Below are positions 35,973 to 44,986 of a DNA stretch of 64,000 nucleotides, one piece after another. Location of the stretch: positions 21,064,767 through 21,128,766 of the forward strand of contig CM060320.1 in the NCBI GenBank assembly GCA_030674155.1, written 5' to 3'. The stretch comes from Stramonita haemastoma (taxonomy: Eukaryota > Mollusca > Gastropoda > Neogastropoda > Muricidae). The position numbers and the translations under genes are program-made. A model generated the notes under the pieces. It had not been told where the DNA came from, did not search any database, and was given only the letters and a program-made list of their open reading frames with translations. How positions within the stretch are numbered: the stretch's first letter is position 1; each line of letters opens with the position of its first letter.

Positions 35973-36560
35973 AAGGTAGCTGCATTCCGACTTCGGGGAT
36001 GTTTGCTGGGTATGTCCCTTTTTCCATAACCCACCAAACACTGACATAGATGACAGGATCTTAGATGTGCTTACTTGATCTTGCTGCATGTGTATATACT
36101 CACTCAGTCCCATGTCCCAAAGGATGTAGGGGGGACATGAGAGAAGACGCAACGTGTATATACACGAAGGGAATAAAAGCACTGGAAGGTCAGCACTGAA
36201 AGTTGACCTGGGATATCGTAAAATTCCCCACCCTTAATTCACCAGATGCCGCAGAGATCCGAACCCATGACTTCAAGGACCCATAGGATTAAAACCAAAC
36301 GGTCTGAACCACTCAACTGTATCATCATTGTTTCTCTCTTTAATTGTGATGGGTTTTTTTATGTGAGTTATGTGTTGAAGGACAAATGCTTCATGTGCTC
36401 TGTGACAGGTGAAGCACTGGCTACAACCATGGCAGGGGATGATGGTTCGGCGCCCAAAGCCGCCGCCAAAGCCCCCATCACTGTGACCGACGAGGACCTT
36501 GCCCATGAGATGGGTCACCGCAGGAGGAGAATAAGAAAGATCAAGAACATGGAGGATTAG
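20659..36560 (+). CDS. TRPT1: TRPT1, tRNA 2'-phosphotransferase 1 (KptA/Tpt1 family)
   Basis: Tpt1/KptA enzymes use NAD+ to remove the 2'-phosphate left at the splice junction after tRNA ligation. The exons are 20659-20670, 22455-22539, 29218-29387, 30901-30999, 31986-32058, 34135-34191, 34671-34778 and 36409-36560. All introns are GT/AG, all phases fit, and the product is 251 residues, the usual animal length. Family motifs in order: LSKALSWLLRHGA (R20-H21), IRANQGH (R81), VIHGTYYRYW (His109) and ISGMRSSCDVIIYLD (R149), matching the Arg-His-Arg-Arg active-site set of the family. The C-terminal tail is Ala/Lys/Arg-rich. Exon 1 encodes only MSGK; the ATG at 20659 is chosen because it is in frame and directly precedes the donor. 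Intron 2 hosts an LTR retrotransposon; intron 6 duplicates the exon 7 acceptor. Confidence 0.95.
20781..21090. repeat. (CATA)n, (CA)n and (TA)n arrays in TRPT1 intron 1
   Basis: CATA units at about 20781-20860, CA units at 20881-20948 and about 20978-21026, and TA units at about 21037-21090. They begin about 110 bp after the exon 1 donor. Confidence 0.92.
21159..21202. repeat. (AAT)n microsatellite
   Basis: About 15 AAT units; a (GT)n tract follows at 21314-21350. Confidence 0.9.
21441..21730 (+). repeat. SINE-3 copy, tRNA-Thr-like head
   Basis: A second, very similar copy of 16087-16385, with box A (TAGTCTGGTGGTTAGGGC), anticodon-loop-like CTCGTAA and box B GGGTTCGATCCC. It ends with GGGACAGACTTTACTT. 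High identity between the two copies suggests recent activity. Confidence 0.85.
21791..22075 (-). repeat. SINE-1 fragment with (GT)n and (TTTA)n ends
   Basis: (GT)n at 21791-21841, then the reversed SINE-1 tail (TTTATTTATTTATT), then CTTTTATATCGAGGATAATG and the shared body up to about 22075, where another GT tract begins. The tRNA head is absent. Confidence 0.7.
22567..22712. repeat. (GT)n-(GA)n array after TRPT1 exon 2
   Basis: Imperfect GT tract at 22567-22690 followed by GA at 22691-22712, starting 27 bp beyond the exon 2 donor. Confidence 0.9.
22725..22778 (-). repeat. SINE-1, 3' part (split by the LTR element)
   Basis: Reversed tail and CTTTTATATCGAGGATAATG, ending TTTTTTAC where the LTR element begins. 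The remainder resumes at 27668. Confidence 0.85.
22779..23643 (+). repeat. 5' LTR
   Basis: 865 bp, TG...CA ends, with a (GA)n tract at about 22814-22846. Apart from that tract and the first few dozen bases it differs from the 3' LTR at only about three positions by eye (for example ATCTATAG against ATCTGTAG), indicating a recent insertion. Confidence 0.95.
23646..23663 (+). other. Primer-binding site, tRNA-Ser-like
   Basis: TGGCGCTGCGAGCAGGAT begins two bases after the LTR. Its complement ends GCGCCA and matches the 3' end of animal tRNA-Ser(CGA) as I recall it at 17 of 18 positions. Confidence 0.7.
23734..25237 (+). CDS. Gag polyprotein of the LTR element (two overlapping frames)
   Basis: The first frame (23734-24609, ATG at 23734) holds a Gag/capsid-like region containing LPKFSGAEDIDNFIREAKLL, a pattern seen in Ty3/Gypsy capsids and in domesticated PNMA-type proteins. 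The second frame (+1; open from about 24371 to 25237) carries a predicted coiled coil (LEAQIATLTAENAVRKQMI) and a CCHC zinc knuckle at CWWCRRGGHREADC (C-x2-C-x4-H-x4-C). After that comes a long tail with an arginine run of 12 residues and three copies of a P-x-P-x-P-R-R motif, two of them next to Ser/Glu/Asp-rich segments. No protease or pol follows. The frame change falls between 24370 and 24609. It could be a mutation, a consensus error or programmed frameshifting; I cannot tell which. Translation of both parts in the ancestral element is inferred. Confidence 0.75.
25238..26800 (+). other. Non-coding 3' internal region of the LTR element
   Basis: AT-rich, with an A19-20 run near 25507 and many short frames but nothing resembling pol. 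It may contain packaging or RNA-processing signals or be the remnant of a deleted pol region. Confidence 0.6.
26801..26810 (+). other. Polypurine tract
   Basis: TGGGGGGAGG lies immediately before the 3' LTR, the position of a plus-strand primer. Confidence 0.8.
26811..27667 (+). repeat. 3' LTR
   Basis: 857 bp, starting TGTAGCC and ending ATCACA. Its (GA)n tract is shorter than in the 5' LTR. Confidence 0.95.
27668..27955 (-). repeat. SINE-1, 5' part with intact tRNA-like head (split by the LTR element)
   Basis: Resumes with TTACATCCAGTCC, the continuation of 22725-22778. It ends at the right in the tRNA-like head; the reverse complement has GGATAGCCTAGTGGTCAG (box A) and GGGTTCGAATC (box B). 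A (GA)n tract follows at 27955-27986. Confidence 0.88.
27990..28484. other. TRPT1 intron 2, unassigned part
   Basis: AT-rich sequence with no recognised element or coding segment. Confidence 0.45.
28485..28835 (+). repeat. Interspersed repeat F
   Basis: Second long copy of the repeat at 14490-14835 (CAGACAGCAACTATT, TGGGAGAGAACTG and a purine-rich segment in the same order). Confidence 0.6.
29476..29580 (-). repeat. SINE-5, left part (interrupted by SINE-4)
   Basis: Contains the SINE-5 segment ATGATGTCTAAACAGGATGC and stops at ATCCATTCCTACC, where SINE-4 begins. Confidence 0.55.
29581..29969 (+). repeat. SINE-4 copy inserted in SINE-5
   Basis: Head GGATCAGTAGTCTAGAAAGG, box B-like GGTTTGATTCC, 3' end AAATCTGCCATGACTTAAAA. 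Confidence 0.65.
29970..30235 (-). repeat. SINE-5, right part (interrupted by SINE-4)
   Basis: Resumes at GATGGCCTGTTACTCTTC and runs to a degraded tRNA-like head. Confidence 0.5.
30652..30735. repeat. (CA)n microsatellite
   Basis: About 42 CA units, 165 bp upstream of TRPT1 exon 4. Confidence 0.95.
31137..31583 (+). repeat. SINE-4, full-length, with an (ACAAT)n tail
   Basis: Head GGATTGGTAGTCTAGAGGTA, box B-like GGTTCGATCCC, the usual body, and about 12 ACAAT units at 31523-31583 in place of the AAAAT tail seen at 33840-33865. Confidence 0.78.
31720..31972 (-). repeat. SINE with shared body and a TGCCTGCC-type head
   Basis: It has the common body (GTGTGCACAATGTTCTGTGTG) but a different tRNA-like head at the right (AATATTTTAACCATCCTGCC). 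The same head type occurs at 48640-48895. It ends about 13 bp before TRPT1 exon 5. Confidence 0.6.
32073..32775. repeat. 34-bp minisatellite in TRPT1 intron 5
   Basis: About 20 imperfect units of 34 bp, with core GTGGAGAAACACGAAACATT then ATTATTGTAACAGA, starting 15 bp after the exon 5 donor. There are no intervening unique spacers, so it is not a CRISPR array. Confidence 0.95.
32776..33444. other. TRPT1 intron 5, unassigned part
   Basis: Unique-looking sequence including a (TTG)n-like stretch near 33180-33265. No coding segment was recognised. Confidence 0.45.
33445..33865 (+). repeat. SINE-4, best full-length copy
   Basis: Box A-like TGGTGGTCTAGAGGTAACA, box B GGTTCGAATCC, body CAACAAGAGGGTTGTTCCTG, 3' end GAAACCTGCTGTGACATAAAG and an AAAAT tail. 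It is followed by a repeat F piece (33862-33915). Confidence 0.82.
33920..34065 (-). repeat. tRNA-derived SINE fragment (family G)
   Basis: A right-end head with a box B-like AAGGTTCAAATCC complement and AACCACTTGGCTACACTATC. It matches the head of 36070-36335. Confidence 0.5.
34288..34363. repeat. (GT)n microsatellite
   Basis: About 38 units in TRPT1 intron 6. Confidence 0.95.
34432..34681 (+). repeat. 125-bp tandem duplication of the TRPT1 exon 7 acceptor
   Basis: Copies at 34432-34556 and 34557-34681 are near identical. Each ends TTGTGCAGGAGGACTGAAA, the 3' splice site plus the first 11 exon bases. The downstream copy continues into exon 7. The upstream acceptor (AG at 34544-34545) would lead within four codons to an in-frame TAG (34557-34559). 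Confidence 0.95.
35061..35115. repeat. (CA)n microsatellite
   Basis: About 27 units in TRPT1 intron 7. Confidence 0.95.
35440..35635 (-). repeat. SINE-1 fragment
   Basis: Reversed 3' end (TTCTTTTATTTCGAGGATAA) and shared body; the head has been replaced by a GT-rich stretch. Confidence 0.65.
35885..36335 (-). repeat. SINE-5 3' end joined to a family G SINE, with a poly-C run
   Basis: The SINE-5-type 3' end (AATGGTGAGATTTTGCAT) is broken by about 28 Cs (35940-35967), then GTAGCTGCATTCCGACTTC. The body differs from SINE-5 (GATGTTTGCTGGGTATG) and ends in a head whose reverse complement shows AGTTGAGTGGTTCAGACCG and GGGTTCGGATC. Confidence 0.55.
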
Positions 36561-36974
36561 GCTGATTGAGTCTCTTAGGTGTGGGTGTGATGGATTTTAT
36601 CAAACTCTGGCTCTGTGAGGTTCTTTGATGCAGCTGTTATGGATTTTGTGCAAATCTGGTCTGTGATACTTAAAAACATTTTTTTGTTCCCCCCATATTC
36701 TTTGTTGTTGTTGATTTTATGATAATGTTGGTTTTCTTTGGGGGATTTAAAAAAAAATCTTTATACTGGGTATGCAGCATGATTTTTTTTTTCTCCTGTG
36801 GTTTTCTCTTCCTTATAGTTTGTTCTAAGCATAGTGGTATATTAGAAATGGCATGGATGTATTTCTCTGATTGCAGGTGGTTGTCTGTCAGATGTGCATC
36901 CTGTCTTTTCCCAACACAAATGATAGTAATAATGATAGTTATGATAATAACTATAATAATGATAACAATAATGA
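36561..36974. other. 3' flank of TRPT1
   Basis: Presumed 3' UTR and flank, T-rich. No canonical AATAAA was found close to the stop codon. Confidence 0.4.
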
Positions 36975-37147
36975 TATTTGTCACCTTTTTTCACTGGCAC
37001 AAAATAATGGCCTACTCTTCCAAAAGGCAGAAAAGGTTTTTATGTGCGTGCAAGATGTTCTGTTTGCGTTTGCACATGGGACCTCGGTTTATAGTCTCAA
37101 CCAAAGATCTTTCAGGGGAGCGGAGTCAGTACTGATGTCATTCCTCA
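36975..37147 (-). repeat. SINE-5 body fragment abutting a second SINE-5
   Basis: Has the shared body (CAAGATGTTCTGTTTGCG) and CAGTACTGATGTCATTCC. It is followed directly by another SINE-5 copy starting near 37148. Confidence 0.55.
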
Positions 37148-37891
37148 GCTAGAGCTCTGAGGTTCACCAATCCGAGGTACACCAATGGCGAGATTTTTGC
37201 ATATGTGAGTGTTTTTGTCTGCCATCAAGTTAGCTGCATTCTTGACTTTTTGGGATGATGTCCAAAGACAATACAAGTGTGCATACGTTTTTATATATGT
37301 ATATTTTTTATTTGTCATCCATGTCTACCTTGAAACGGCCTACTCTTGTGAAAGGCAGAAAAGGTTTTAACGTGTCTGCAAGATGTTATGTGTGCCTTTG
37401 CATGAGACCTCGGTTTATGGTCTTGAAGGACTTTAACCCTCTTAGTTCCGCTCGGGGATTTTCTGGGATTGAATAATTATCCCTCCCCCCCCCTCTAAGT
37501 CCCCCGATCAGGGATTTGCCAGCATTTACACACAGTAGATATCCATCACGCTGTGACCATCACTAATTGCTAACACATGTCGAAGCTCTATCAGGCTAGA
37601 AGAAGACACTCTGTAGAGTGTCTGGAAGTAATTATAGCTGCTGGTATGTACTTAGATGGAGGAAAAGGCCAGCCAGCATGTGTGCCTGACCTGATTTTGT
37701 GATGAAATGTGAAATCTAGGGGCAGTTTGTGTTCAGAGAGTCCGAATTCAAGAGGGTTAAGGGGAATGGAGTCAGTACTGATGTTATCTCCAGAAAAAAG
37801 TATCATCATGAACAGGTGTCTCAGTGGTGGCTTGAACCCAGACCATCAGATTGCAAGCACAACGCTCTAACCACTAGACTATTCTACTCCC
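37148..37891 (-). repeat. SINE-5 copy interrupted by a piggyBac-like MITE
   Basis: Left part 37148-37436, right part 37757-37891 with the tRNA-like head (reverse complement AGTCTAGTGGTTAGAGCG, anticodon-loop-like CTTGCAA). Joining the parts across one TTAA gives an uninterrupted SINE-5. Confidence 0.78.
37437..37756. mobile_element. piggyBac-like MITE, intact copy B
   Basis: 320 bp with terminal CCCTCTT inverted repeats, flanked on both sides by TTAA (37433-37436 and 37757-37760), the piggyBac target duplication. No transposase was recognised. The superfamily call rests on the TTAA duplication and the CCCT terminus. Confidence 0.7.
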
Positions 37892-38600
37892 TATTTTTTT
37901 TCTTTTCTTTTCTTTTTAAAAAAAAAGATTTTTGGGGCGCGGCACAGAACGTTGATCACATCAGAGAACAGTTTATTTTTTGATGATTACATTTGTAATG
38001 AACAATAAAAAAAAAAGTTGAAAATATTGTGATTGAATTGGTGAAGAGAGAATGCTTTTTGATCCCTGTTGTATGAAAGCTTGACTGACTGAGACTGGTT
38101 GTCTGCCTGCCTGCCTGACTCCTGCCTGCCTGCCTGCCTGCCTGACTTCTGCCTGCCTGCCTGACTGACTCCTGCCTGCCTGCCTGACTCCTGCCTGCCT
38201 GCCTGCCTGACTTCTCCCTCAACTCTTTGAGGAGTCAGTGGGCACTGCACTGAGTTTTTCAGGCAGTGTGTCTTGGACCGGTTGAACCTGGCAGAGCCCA
38301 CCTCTCTCTAAGCATTAGAATGCATGCTGGATATCATCTCGTCAACTATATCACCGGCCTTTGCTGGCTGGCTGGCTGAGTCTTCCACAAAAAGTGGATG
38401 GCTGTGTAGCATGTGCACAAGCTCCTGTATGCTGCAATCACACAGGGGATCTCAGTGTAGAGTCTCATCTGAAGGACTTTCACAGAGGTTGTTTTTTTTA
38501 AATTTTCATTTATTCATTCAAACTCTTTCTCATCTGAAGGACTTTCACAGAGTTTTTTTTTTCAATTTTCATTTATTCATTTTAACTCTTTCAAGAATGG
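37892..38600. other. Non-coding stretch with a (TGCC)n-like array
   Basis: Counterpart of 630-1268. It contains a longer TGCCTGCC/TGACT array at about 38100-38215 and the same pair of direct repeats (about 38465-38585). No gene was recognised. Confidence 0.55.
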
Positions 38601-38601
38601 T

Positions 38602-38630
38602 CGCACACACACACACACACACATACACAC

Positions 38631-38694
<64 letters not shown>
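38602..38694. repeat. (CA)n with a CG-alternating core
   Basis: CA units interrupted by CGCGCGCG at about 38638-38645, a purine-pyrimidine alternation able to adopt Z-DNA. The paralogue at 1270-1316 lacks the CG core. Confidence 0.85.
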
Positions 38695-38698
<4 letters not shown>

Positions 38699-38910
38699 AA
38701 ACAAACAGACAGACAGTGCAAAGAATTACAAAAAGTTTGAAAACAATGAAAAACAAAGGATGAACGACAGAAGAGGAGACATCTCAAGGAAAACGATTGC
38801 AAAAAAAAATAGTATCAGTTCTCAAAATCTCTTAATTAAGATTGGGGATGGTATTTTGCTATTGAAAGTGAGCAAATTTGTTACATACATGACACTCTCA
38901 CTTCATAAAA

Positions 38911-38930
38911 GGTAAAGGCGTCCCATAATC
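38911..38930 (-). repeat. SINE-2, left part (split by LINE)
   Basis: Start of the SINE-2 that continues at 40359; it ends at the target AATC. Confidence 0.7.
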
Positions 38931-39632
38931 AGCCATGAAAACTCATTTCTGGTAAAATTTGCGGACGACAGTGCTCTTCTGTCTCTCTTATCTGGATTAG
39001 TCCTAGACCATGGTCCAGCCCTTACCGAGTTCGTAGATTGGTGTGATGAGGCCTATCTGGAGCTAAATGTTTCTAAAACTAAAGACCTTCCTATTGATTT
39101 CAGAAGATTGGAGCGCACTTCTGAGAATACCATCATCCATAGTGAAGAAGTTGAAAACGTTTTGAAATACAAATATCTGGGAACTGTTTTTGACCACAAG
39201 CTAAATTGGGATGCTAACACTGACGCCATTGTCAAAAAGGGGCAACAACATGTGTATTTTCTGAGGAAGCTTAACTCATTTTTTGTCGACAAAAAGATTC
39301 TTTCTTTGTTCTACAAGTCTTATATAGAGAGCGTTTTAAGTTTTGCTTTCATTTGCTGGTACAATAACCTTAGCATTAAGAACAAGAATGGTCTTCAGAG
39401 AATTGTGAGAATCTGCTCTAAAATTATCGGAGAAGAACAAAGAGACCTCAGGTTGTTTTGTAATCAGCAGCTTGTACGTAAAGCAAGAGCCATTTTGGCC
39501 GATTCCTCCCACGCCTTGTTTTCAGAATTTCAATTGTTGCCTTCAGGACGTCGTTTTCAATGCCACAACAGCAAAACAAACAGAAAAAGGAATTCCTTTG
39601 TGCCAGTAGCTATCCGAGTTCTAAACTCATAA
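38931..39632 (+). pseudogene. LINE ORF2 C-terminal part (reverse transcriptase, truncated)
   Basis: Open from the truncation point to a stop at 39630-39632. It starts inside the reverse-transcriptase domain: the catalytic FADD box is at about 38961-38972, followed by EFVDWCD, LNVSKTKDLPIDFRR, VLKYKYLGTVFDHKLNW and the thumb/C-terminal motifs IVKKGQQHVYFLRKL and LLPSGRRFQ. This order matches the L2/CR1 group of non-LTR elements. The endonuclease and most of the reverse transcriptase are missing, so it is dead. The open frame shows that little decay has occurred since insertion. Confidence 0.85.
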
Positions 39633-39690
39633 TAACACTGACTGAGGTTGTTTGTTTTTTGTTTTTGTTTGTTTGTTTGTTTGTTTGCTC

Positions 39691-39724
<34 letters not shown>

Positions 39725-39889
39725 GCTTCTCTGAATTACTTACATGCCACTGTTATGTATGTAGCCAATGCATACAGGCGTGCACATACATGCATATGTA
39801 CCCATAAAATAAGTATGTCTTATTTTTGGCTTTATTGATTTTTTTTTAATTGCTTGTAAATTCACATGTCTTTCTACCAATTATGTGCA

Positions 39890-40040
39890 TGTGGGGGGGG
39901 GACGGGTGGGTGTGGATGGTGTGTATGGATAGGGGGGGGGGGGGGAGCGTGTGTGTATGTGTGAGTGTGGGGGCAGGTGGGTGTGGATTTTATGGGGAGG
40001 GGGGGAGCGTGTGTGTGTGTGTGTGCGTGTGCGTGCATGC
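39890..40040. repeat. G-rich/GT-rich minisatellite in the LINE 3' UTR
   Basis: Two loose repeats containing GGGTGGGTGTGGAT and GGGGGAGCGTGTGTGT, separated by about 70 bp, with strong G-quadruplex potential. Confidence 0.55.
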
Positions 40041-40358
40041 ATGTATATGTGCGGGTGTGAACGCGTGCGTATAATGTGTAAATAATGGTGATCATATGTC
40101 TTTTCTAGTCAATGGTTTTTAAGAACATTGTATCTAAACATTGGTGTGTGTGTGTATGCGTGTGTTTGCGTGTGTGCAAGCGCGCGCGCGTAGAGTGTGA
40201 GTGTTTGTGACATTTTATTTGAAGTTATATAATGTTTGAACAAATAAAAAATGTAGCTCCTTCGTGTGTTTGATTATGATTTGTATCAATATGCCTGTCA
40301 GTATTGTAATTGCCCTTCAGGGATGATTAAAGTGTTTTTGACTTGACTTGACTTGACT

Positions 40359-40645
40359 AATCTTTGTGGTCATAGGGGAGCAAGGCATCAGAGACCTCAG
40401 CTTCTCTAGGGGCCAATGTATTGAGGGCGGCACCCATCTCCTCACTCTTGCTGCATTACCTTCCCAGGCCCTAAAGAGGGCAGGTACCCATTTACAACTG
40501 GGTGAACTGGGAAACTATACTGAAACCAATGTGTGCAAAAGGTCACATGTCCACTTGGTAACCATGCTCGATGCTGCTTAACATTGGCTTGAGGAGAGCA
40601 AGAGCACCTCCAGAAGGCAAACCACTGAGCTATCCCATTTCACTT
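40359..40645 (-). repeat. SINE-2, right part (split by LINE)
   Basis: Continues from 38930. Tail-to-head order as in 1535-1840, with the tRNA-like head at about 40615-40640. Confidence 0.75.
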
Positions 40646-41086
40646 CATATATAATAGTATTACACTAAAATCTGTTTGATCCAATACAGCTGCAGGCTTC
40701 ATGACATTTTCCCAAACCAATGAGTTCCTTCCAGCCAAAGAGTATTCCACATTTTTAAAACAAAAATTTAGAAACAAACAAAGAACACCTCCCCCCCCCC
40801 CCACACACACACACATGGAAAATCCAGCCCCATATATACAGATATTCAACAAGTGTGCAAAACATATTACAAGTTACAGTATATAGATATATAGATAGAT
40901 AGATATATATAGGGGGGGGGGGGTACAACTGTCAACTGATTGTCATTCCTTCATGTAGAGGTAGTCACAAGAATATTGCTTAACCATTATCATAATAAAG
41001 ACTGTTATCCAAGTTGGCAGAATGTTGAAATGCTTTTGTGCTAATGATACATGGTGACTGAGACATTCATACTGCACATTACAGTT

Positions 41087-41156
41087 GTTTGAACGTGCTT
41101 TCAGATTTTCAGACAGTAATCATTACTGTCTCAAAATCTGAAAACACGTTCAAACA
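41087..41156. repeat. Near-perfect 34-bp-arm palindrome, copy B
   Basis: Counterpart of 2311-2380. The centre is AATCATT instead of AATGATT, and the outer T/C asymmetry has moved to the other arm. Confidence 0.75.
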
Positions 41157-41681
41157 AAACGGAACAAGGATGGAATGAACAGAAGACCTGGCGACAGATA
41201 GACAGGCCTGGTGTAAGTGTACACTCCGCTCTCTTGTAGGTATGTTCACAATAGTGAGCATTAAAAAAAATTTTTTGTATTGCTTTTCGATAAACCGTTT
41301 TCTCATTATTATAGTTCACTGGCTGCAATTCAGTAGCTGCTTGACATTAAGTTTTCCTACAGTTTTGACAACATCTCTTTGTAAATGTTATTCTAACAAT
41401 CTGGAAATCTTTAAAGGAATACATTTAGCACTCTGCACCATCCAGTTTTCAATACGTCAGCCATTGGTGCTTTTTGTGGTGTGTTTTCTTTTCAGGCAAA
41501 CTTTGCAGATAGGGCAAGTTAAGCATTTGGTGCTGCTGATACGATTAATCAGGTTAACGAATTTCATGAAATTTACCGTTTGATACAACTAACGTAAAAC
41601 AATTTTTAAACAGGATTTCATAGACTTGGTAGGATGAAAGCCCTGATATAGCAGTGGTCAACTGGGCTACGAACATTGACA
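41157..41681. other. 3' flank of the RCC1-B gene
   Basis: Counterpart of 2382-2911; presumed 3' UTR and flank, with no further element recognised. Confidence 0.4.
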
Positions 41682-44600
41682 TCAAGATGACCCGACAATA
41701 GCGGCAGTGTGATAGTAGCTGCAGCTGACTACAGCCTGTTTTCCCTTGGATGCTAGCGCCTCTATTCTCTTGGGGACGTCACTGCGGAACAGGTACCTAT
41801 GACCTTGACCTTCAGGGTGGCCCATGCGGCCGTCACTTCCGCAGCCCCAGGTGAAGACCCCACCTGCAGCCGTGGCTGCCGTGCTGTGGATGCCACCTGC
41901 GCACACGTTGGAAACCTGCTCCTCGTCAAAGTGGGACTGGGAGATGAGGGTTGGAGTGAAGAGGCTGTCCTGGCTGTCCTGACCCAGTTTGCCTTTGTAG
42001 CCGTCACCCCATGAGTACACCTTGCCATCAGCGGTGAGAGCCAGTGTGTGGCCGTGATGCTCCCCAGTGCTGCAGCTCACCTGCACCACCTGAACCTTGT
42101 CCGGGAAACTCACCACCTGAGGCTTGGTCCTGTCCTCAAGGTGACCTTTCCCCAACCCTAACGCGCCGTCTTTCCCTTTCCCGCACACGTACAGCTTCCC
42201 ATCAGCGGTGACAAAGGCAGCATGGGAGTAGCCTGCTGAAGCCTGCACGATGACCTCCTCACCCAAGGCCTGGACGGGACGGGGAGATGGGACGTCGTCT
42301 GTGGAGCCGTGACCCAGGACGCCATGGTGGCCGCTGCCCCAGGACAGGACCTGGCCCTCCTCTGTCCAGGCCAGGGTGAAGTTGTAGCCGCAGGAGACCC
42401 CCGCCACGTGGTGCTGGCTGTGGGAGATGAGGAGGGAGGGGGGTGTCAGGGTGCCTGATTTGGCGGAGTCGTCAGCAGCGCCGCAACCTTTGCGGTGACC
42501 CCACACCAGCAGACCTCCAGAGACGGTGACTGCAGCGCCGTGCCACAAACCGCCCGAGATCTGAAACACGTGTTGTCCTTAGAAACATTGATTTGCTGTT
42601 TCTGAATTTTTTTTTTTTTAAAGGTTAAGGTGTTCCCTAGAAACACTGATTTGCTTTTTCTTCATTTTTTTTTTTAAGAGGTAAAGGTGTTCCCATAACC
42701 TATGCAGAAGTTTGGGAGGGAGATGTCCAGAGACCTCGGCTTCTCCAGGGGCCAGCATATTGAGGGTGGCGCCCATCTCCTCTCCCTCGCTGCTTTACCT
42801 TCCCTGACCCTAAAGAGGACAGGTACCCATTTACAGCTGGGGGAACTGTAATGAAGCCAAATCACGCGAATTACCCATCTAATTGGTAACCACGCTCAAT
42901 GATGCTTTACTTAACTTGGGGGGAAATGAGTGCTCTGACCACTGAGCTATCCCGTCCCATCTTTCTTTTCCTCAGTTTAGTTTTTCTAGACAGTGAGAAG
43001 CTGTGATAAGTCAAGAACTGAGAAAAACAAAAGAAAAAAAAATGAGGGTGACTGTGCATATCTAAAAGAATGAAGCTAAAAAGGTTCACTTTTGGTGTTT
43101 TTTTTTCATTGCCATTTTATTTTACTTATGGGAAAAGTAGCCTCTGTCCTCATGTTTTTTTGTTTGTTTTATTTTGGGGAGGTTTTGTCCTCATGGTTAT
43201 ATAAGGATTAAAAAAGAAATACAGAGAAAATTTTTAACAAGAAAAAAAAATAGTCGGGCACAGTTCTACAGCATTTAAGACAATAAATATTGAGTACACC
43301 CCTATGCCCAAGCTTAAAATATTACATGATTTGAAAGGGATTTTTAAAAAGTAAACTTACGGTGTGATACCGTTTACTGAAACCATTAATATACACCACC
43401 ATTAAAATAAGTACAACATCCATAGCTTAAATTGTAACTAAACACAGATCTACTCCGATCCCACACCCTACCACCACCAGGTGTTTCAAGGTTATTTTTC
43501 TTTCCAAGGAGATAGATAGCAGGACAGTTTAGGCACTGACCTGCCTAACTGACAAGTAAACAGTGAGTCACTGTGAAGTCTTTTGGAAGGAGACTCTGAA
43601 CCAGTCAGACCCATATACTTATCCATGGACTTGTGCATGTTGAAAGAACCTTCAACAGTAAAAAAAAAACTGGAAAGAACAGAAATATACCCTGCCCAAA
43701 ACTTTCCTGGCAAAACTGGTAGGTTCAATTCCCAACTGTATCCCCAAAGTAAAAAAAATAAAAAATAAAAAAAATATCCCCAAAGTCAGAATGTGGCTGC
43801 CTTAGTGGTGGGAGATAAAAGTCGTATGTATACACAAAAATCTCACCATTAGTGACCCTTAGGGCTAAAGCCCAGGATTTGAAAAAAGAATTTTTACTTT
43901 CCTGAAAAAAAAAAATTATGCTATCATTCAAGAAAGTCTGTAAGGAAAATACACACTGTCAAGAAATGAAGGACCTTCTCCATTCCTCCCACTTAAAGCT
44001 TCACAAGACTAACACCACCATACTTTTTTTCTTTTCTTACCAATTTCACTTTCTCAGGAAGTGCCGCTTTGACGAAGGAAGACGTGTCTGCATCATTCCC
44101 CGTCGCCAGTCTGCCATATTTGCCGCAGCCAGAGACATACATGTCTCCCTCTGGAGTCAGGGCAGCGGTGTACAGACCGCCACAGGACAACTGCACAGGA
44201 CAGACCCCCTTGCCTCCTCCCAACTTGATGAGCTGAGGTGTGTGCTCTGTCTCCTGCTTGCCTGCCAGTCAAATTCAGAAAACAAACGGATTCCATTCTA
44301 CTCCATATTGTTTATATATACAGCTCTACCGACCAAGAAAGCCTTATCAGGGCTGTCACCTCATTCAGTTTTAGTGGCTCCAGTAACTTTTACTTCTAGT
44401 TCAAAACCAATACCTCCTGATACCTTCAAATATCTAACACTGTCCATCTGAAAAACAACAAACCCGAAAACACTCCTTAAGGCTGACGAACCAGGCTGTA
44501 CTGGGGATGCCAGCCATTGCACTTAATTTCTCATCTCCAGATTACCACAAAAAAAAACCCAACATATAAATCGATGACAAACATTTTAAGGTACAAAAAT

Positions 44601-44950
44601 ATACATTAAAAAATAATCTCATGGAACAGCTTTACTTATTTATAAAAACAATTCTTACAAATCATCATCTGTGCAGTTTCTGCTCCCCCCCAACTCAAAA
44701 AGATTTTATGAGATAGGCGATACAGCATCACTTCTTGCTCCTAAACAAACCCGACATTATTTGGACAGTTTGGTGAAACATTTTTTACCAGTGCTGAGGA
44801 AGTACACAACCCAATACTTGAAAAACAAAGAAAGATATCACCATAAAACTAAAACAGAGAAGATTTTATTGCTTTACATTTTAACTAAATTGTCTCAAAA
44901 ATCAACCTTATCTATCGCACGCATGCACACAAACACATACACACACATCC

Positions 44951-44986
<36 letters not shown>

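Larger units (their letters stand above)
38931..40358 (+). mobile_element. 5'-truncated L2/CR1-like LINE insertion
   Basis: 1,428 bp, absent from the paralogous site at about 1550. It is flanked by AATC on both sides (38927-38930 and 40359-40362), a short target duplication. It contains the 3' part of a reverse-transcriptase ORF (38931-39632), a 3' UTR rich in GT and G runs, and a tail of TTGAC pentamers (40338-40357). A short tandem-repeat tail instead of poly-A is typical of the CR1/L2 group. Confidence 0.88.

Noticed and set aside
37591..37809. 72-codon minus-strand frame in the MITE as a transposase remnant
   Set aside because: I could not match it to any transposase domain; left as unknown MITE interior.
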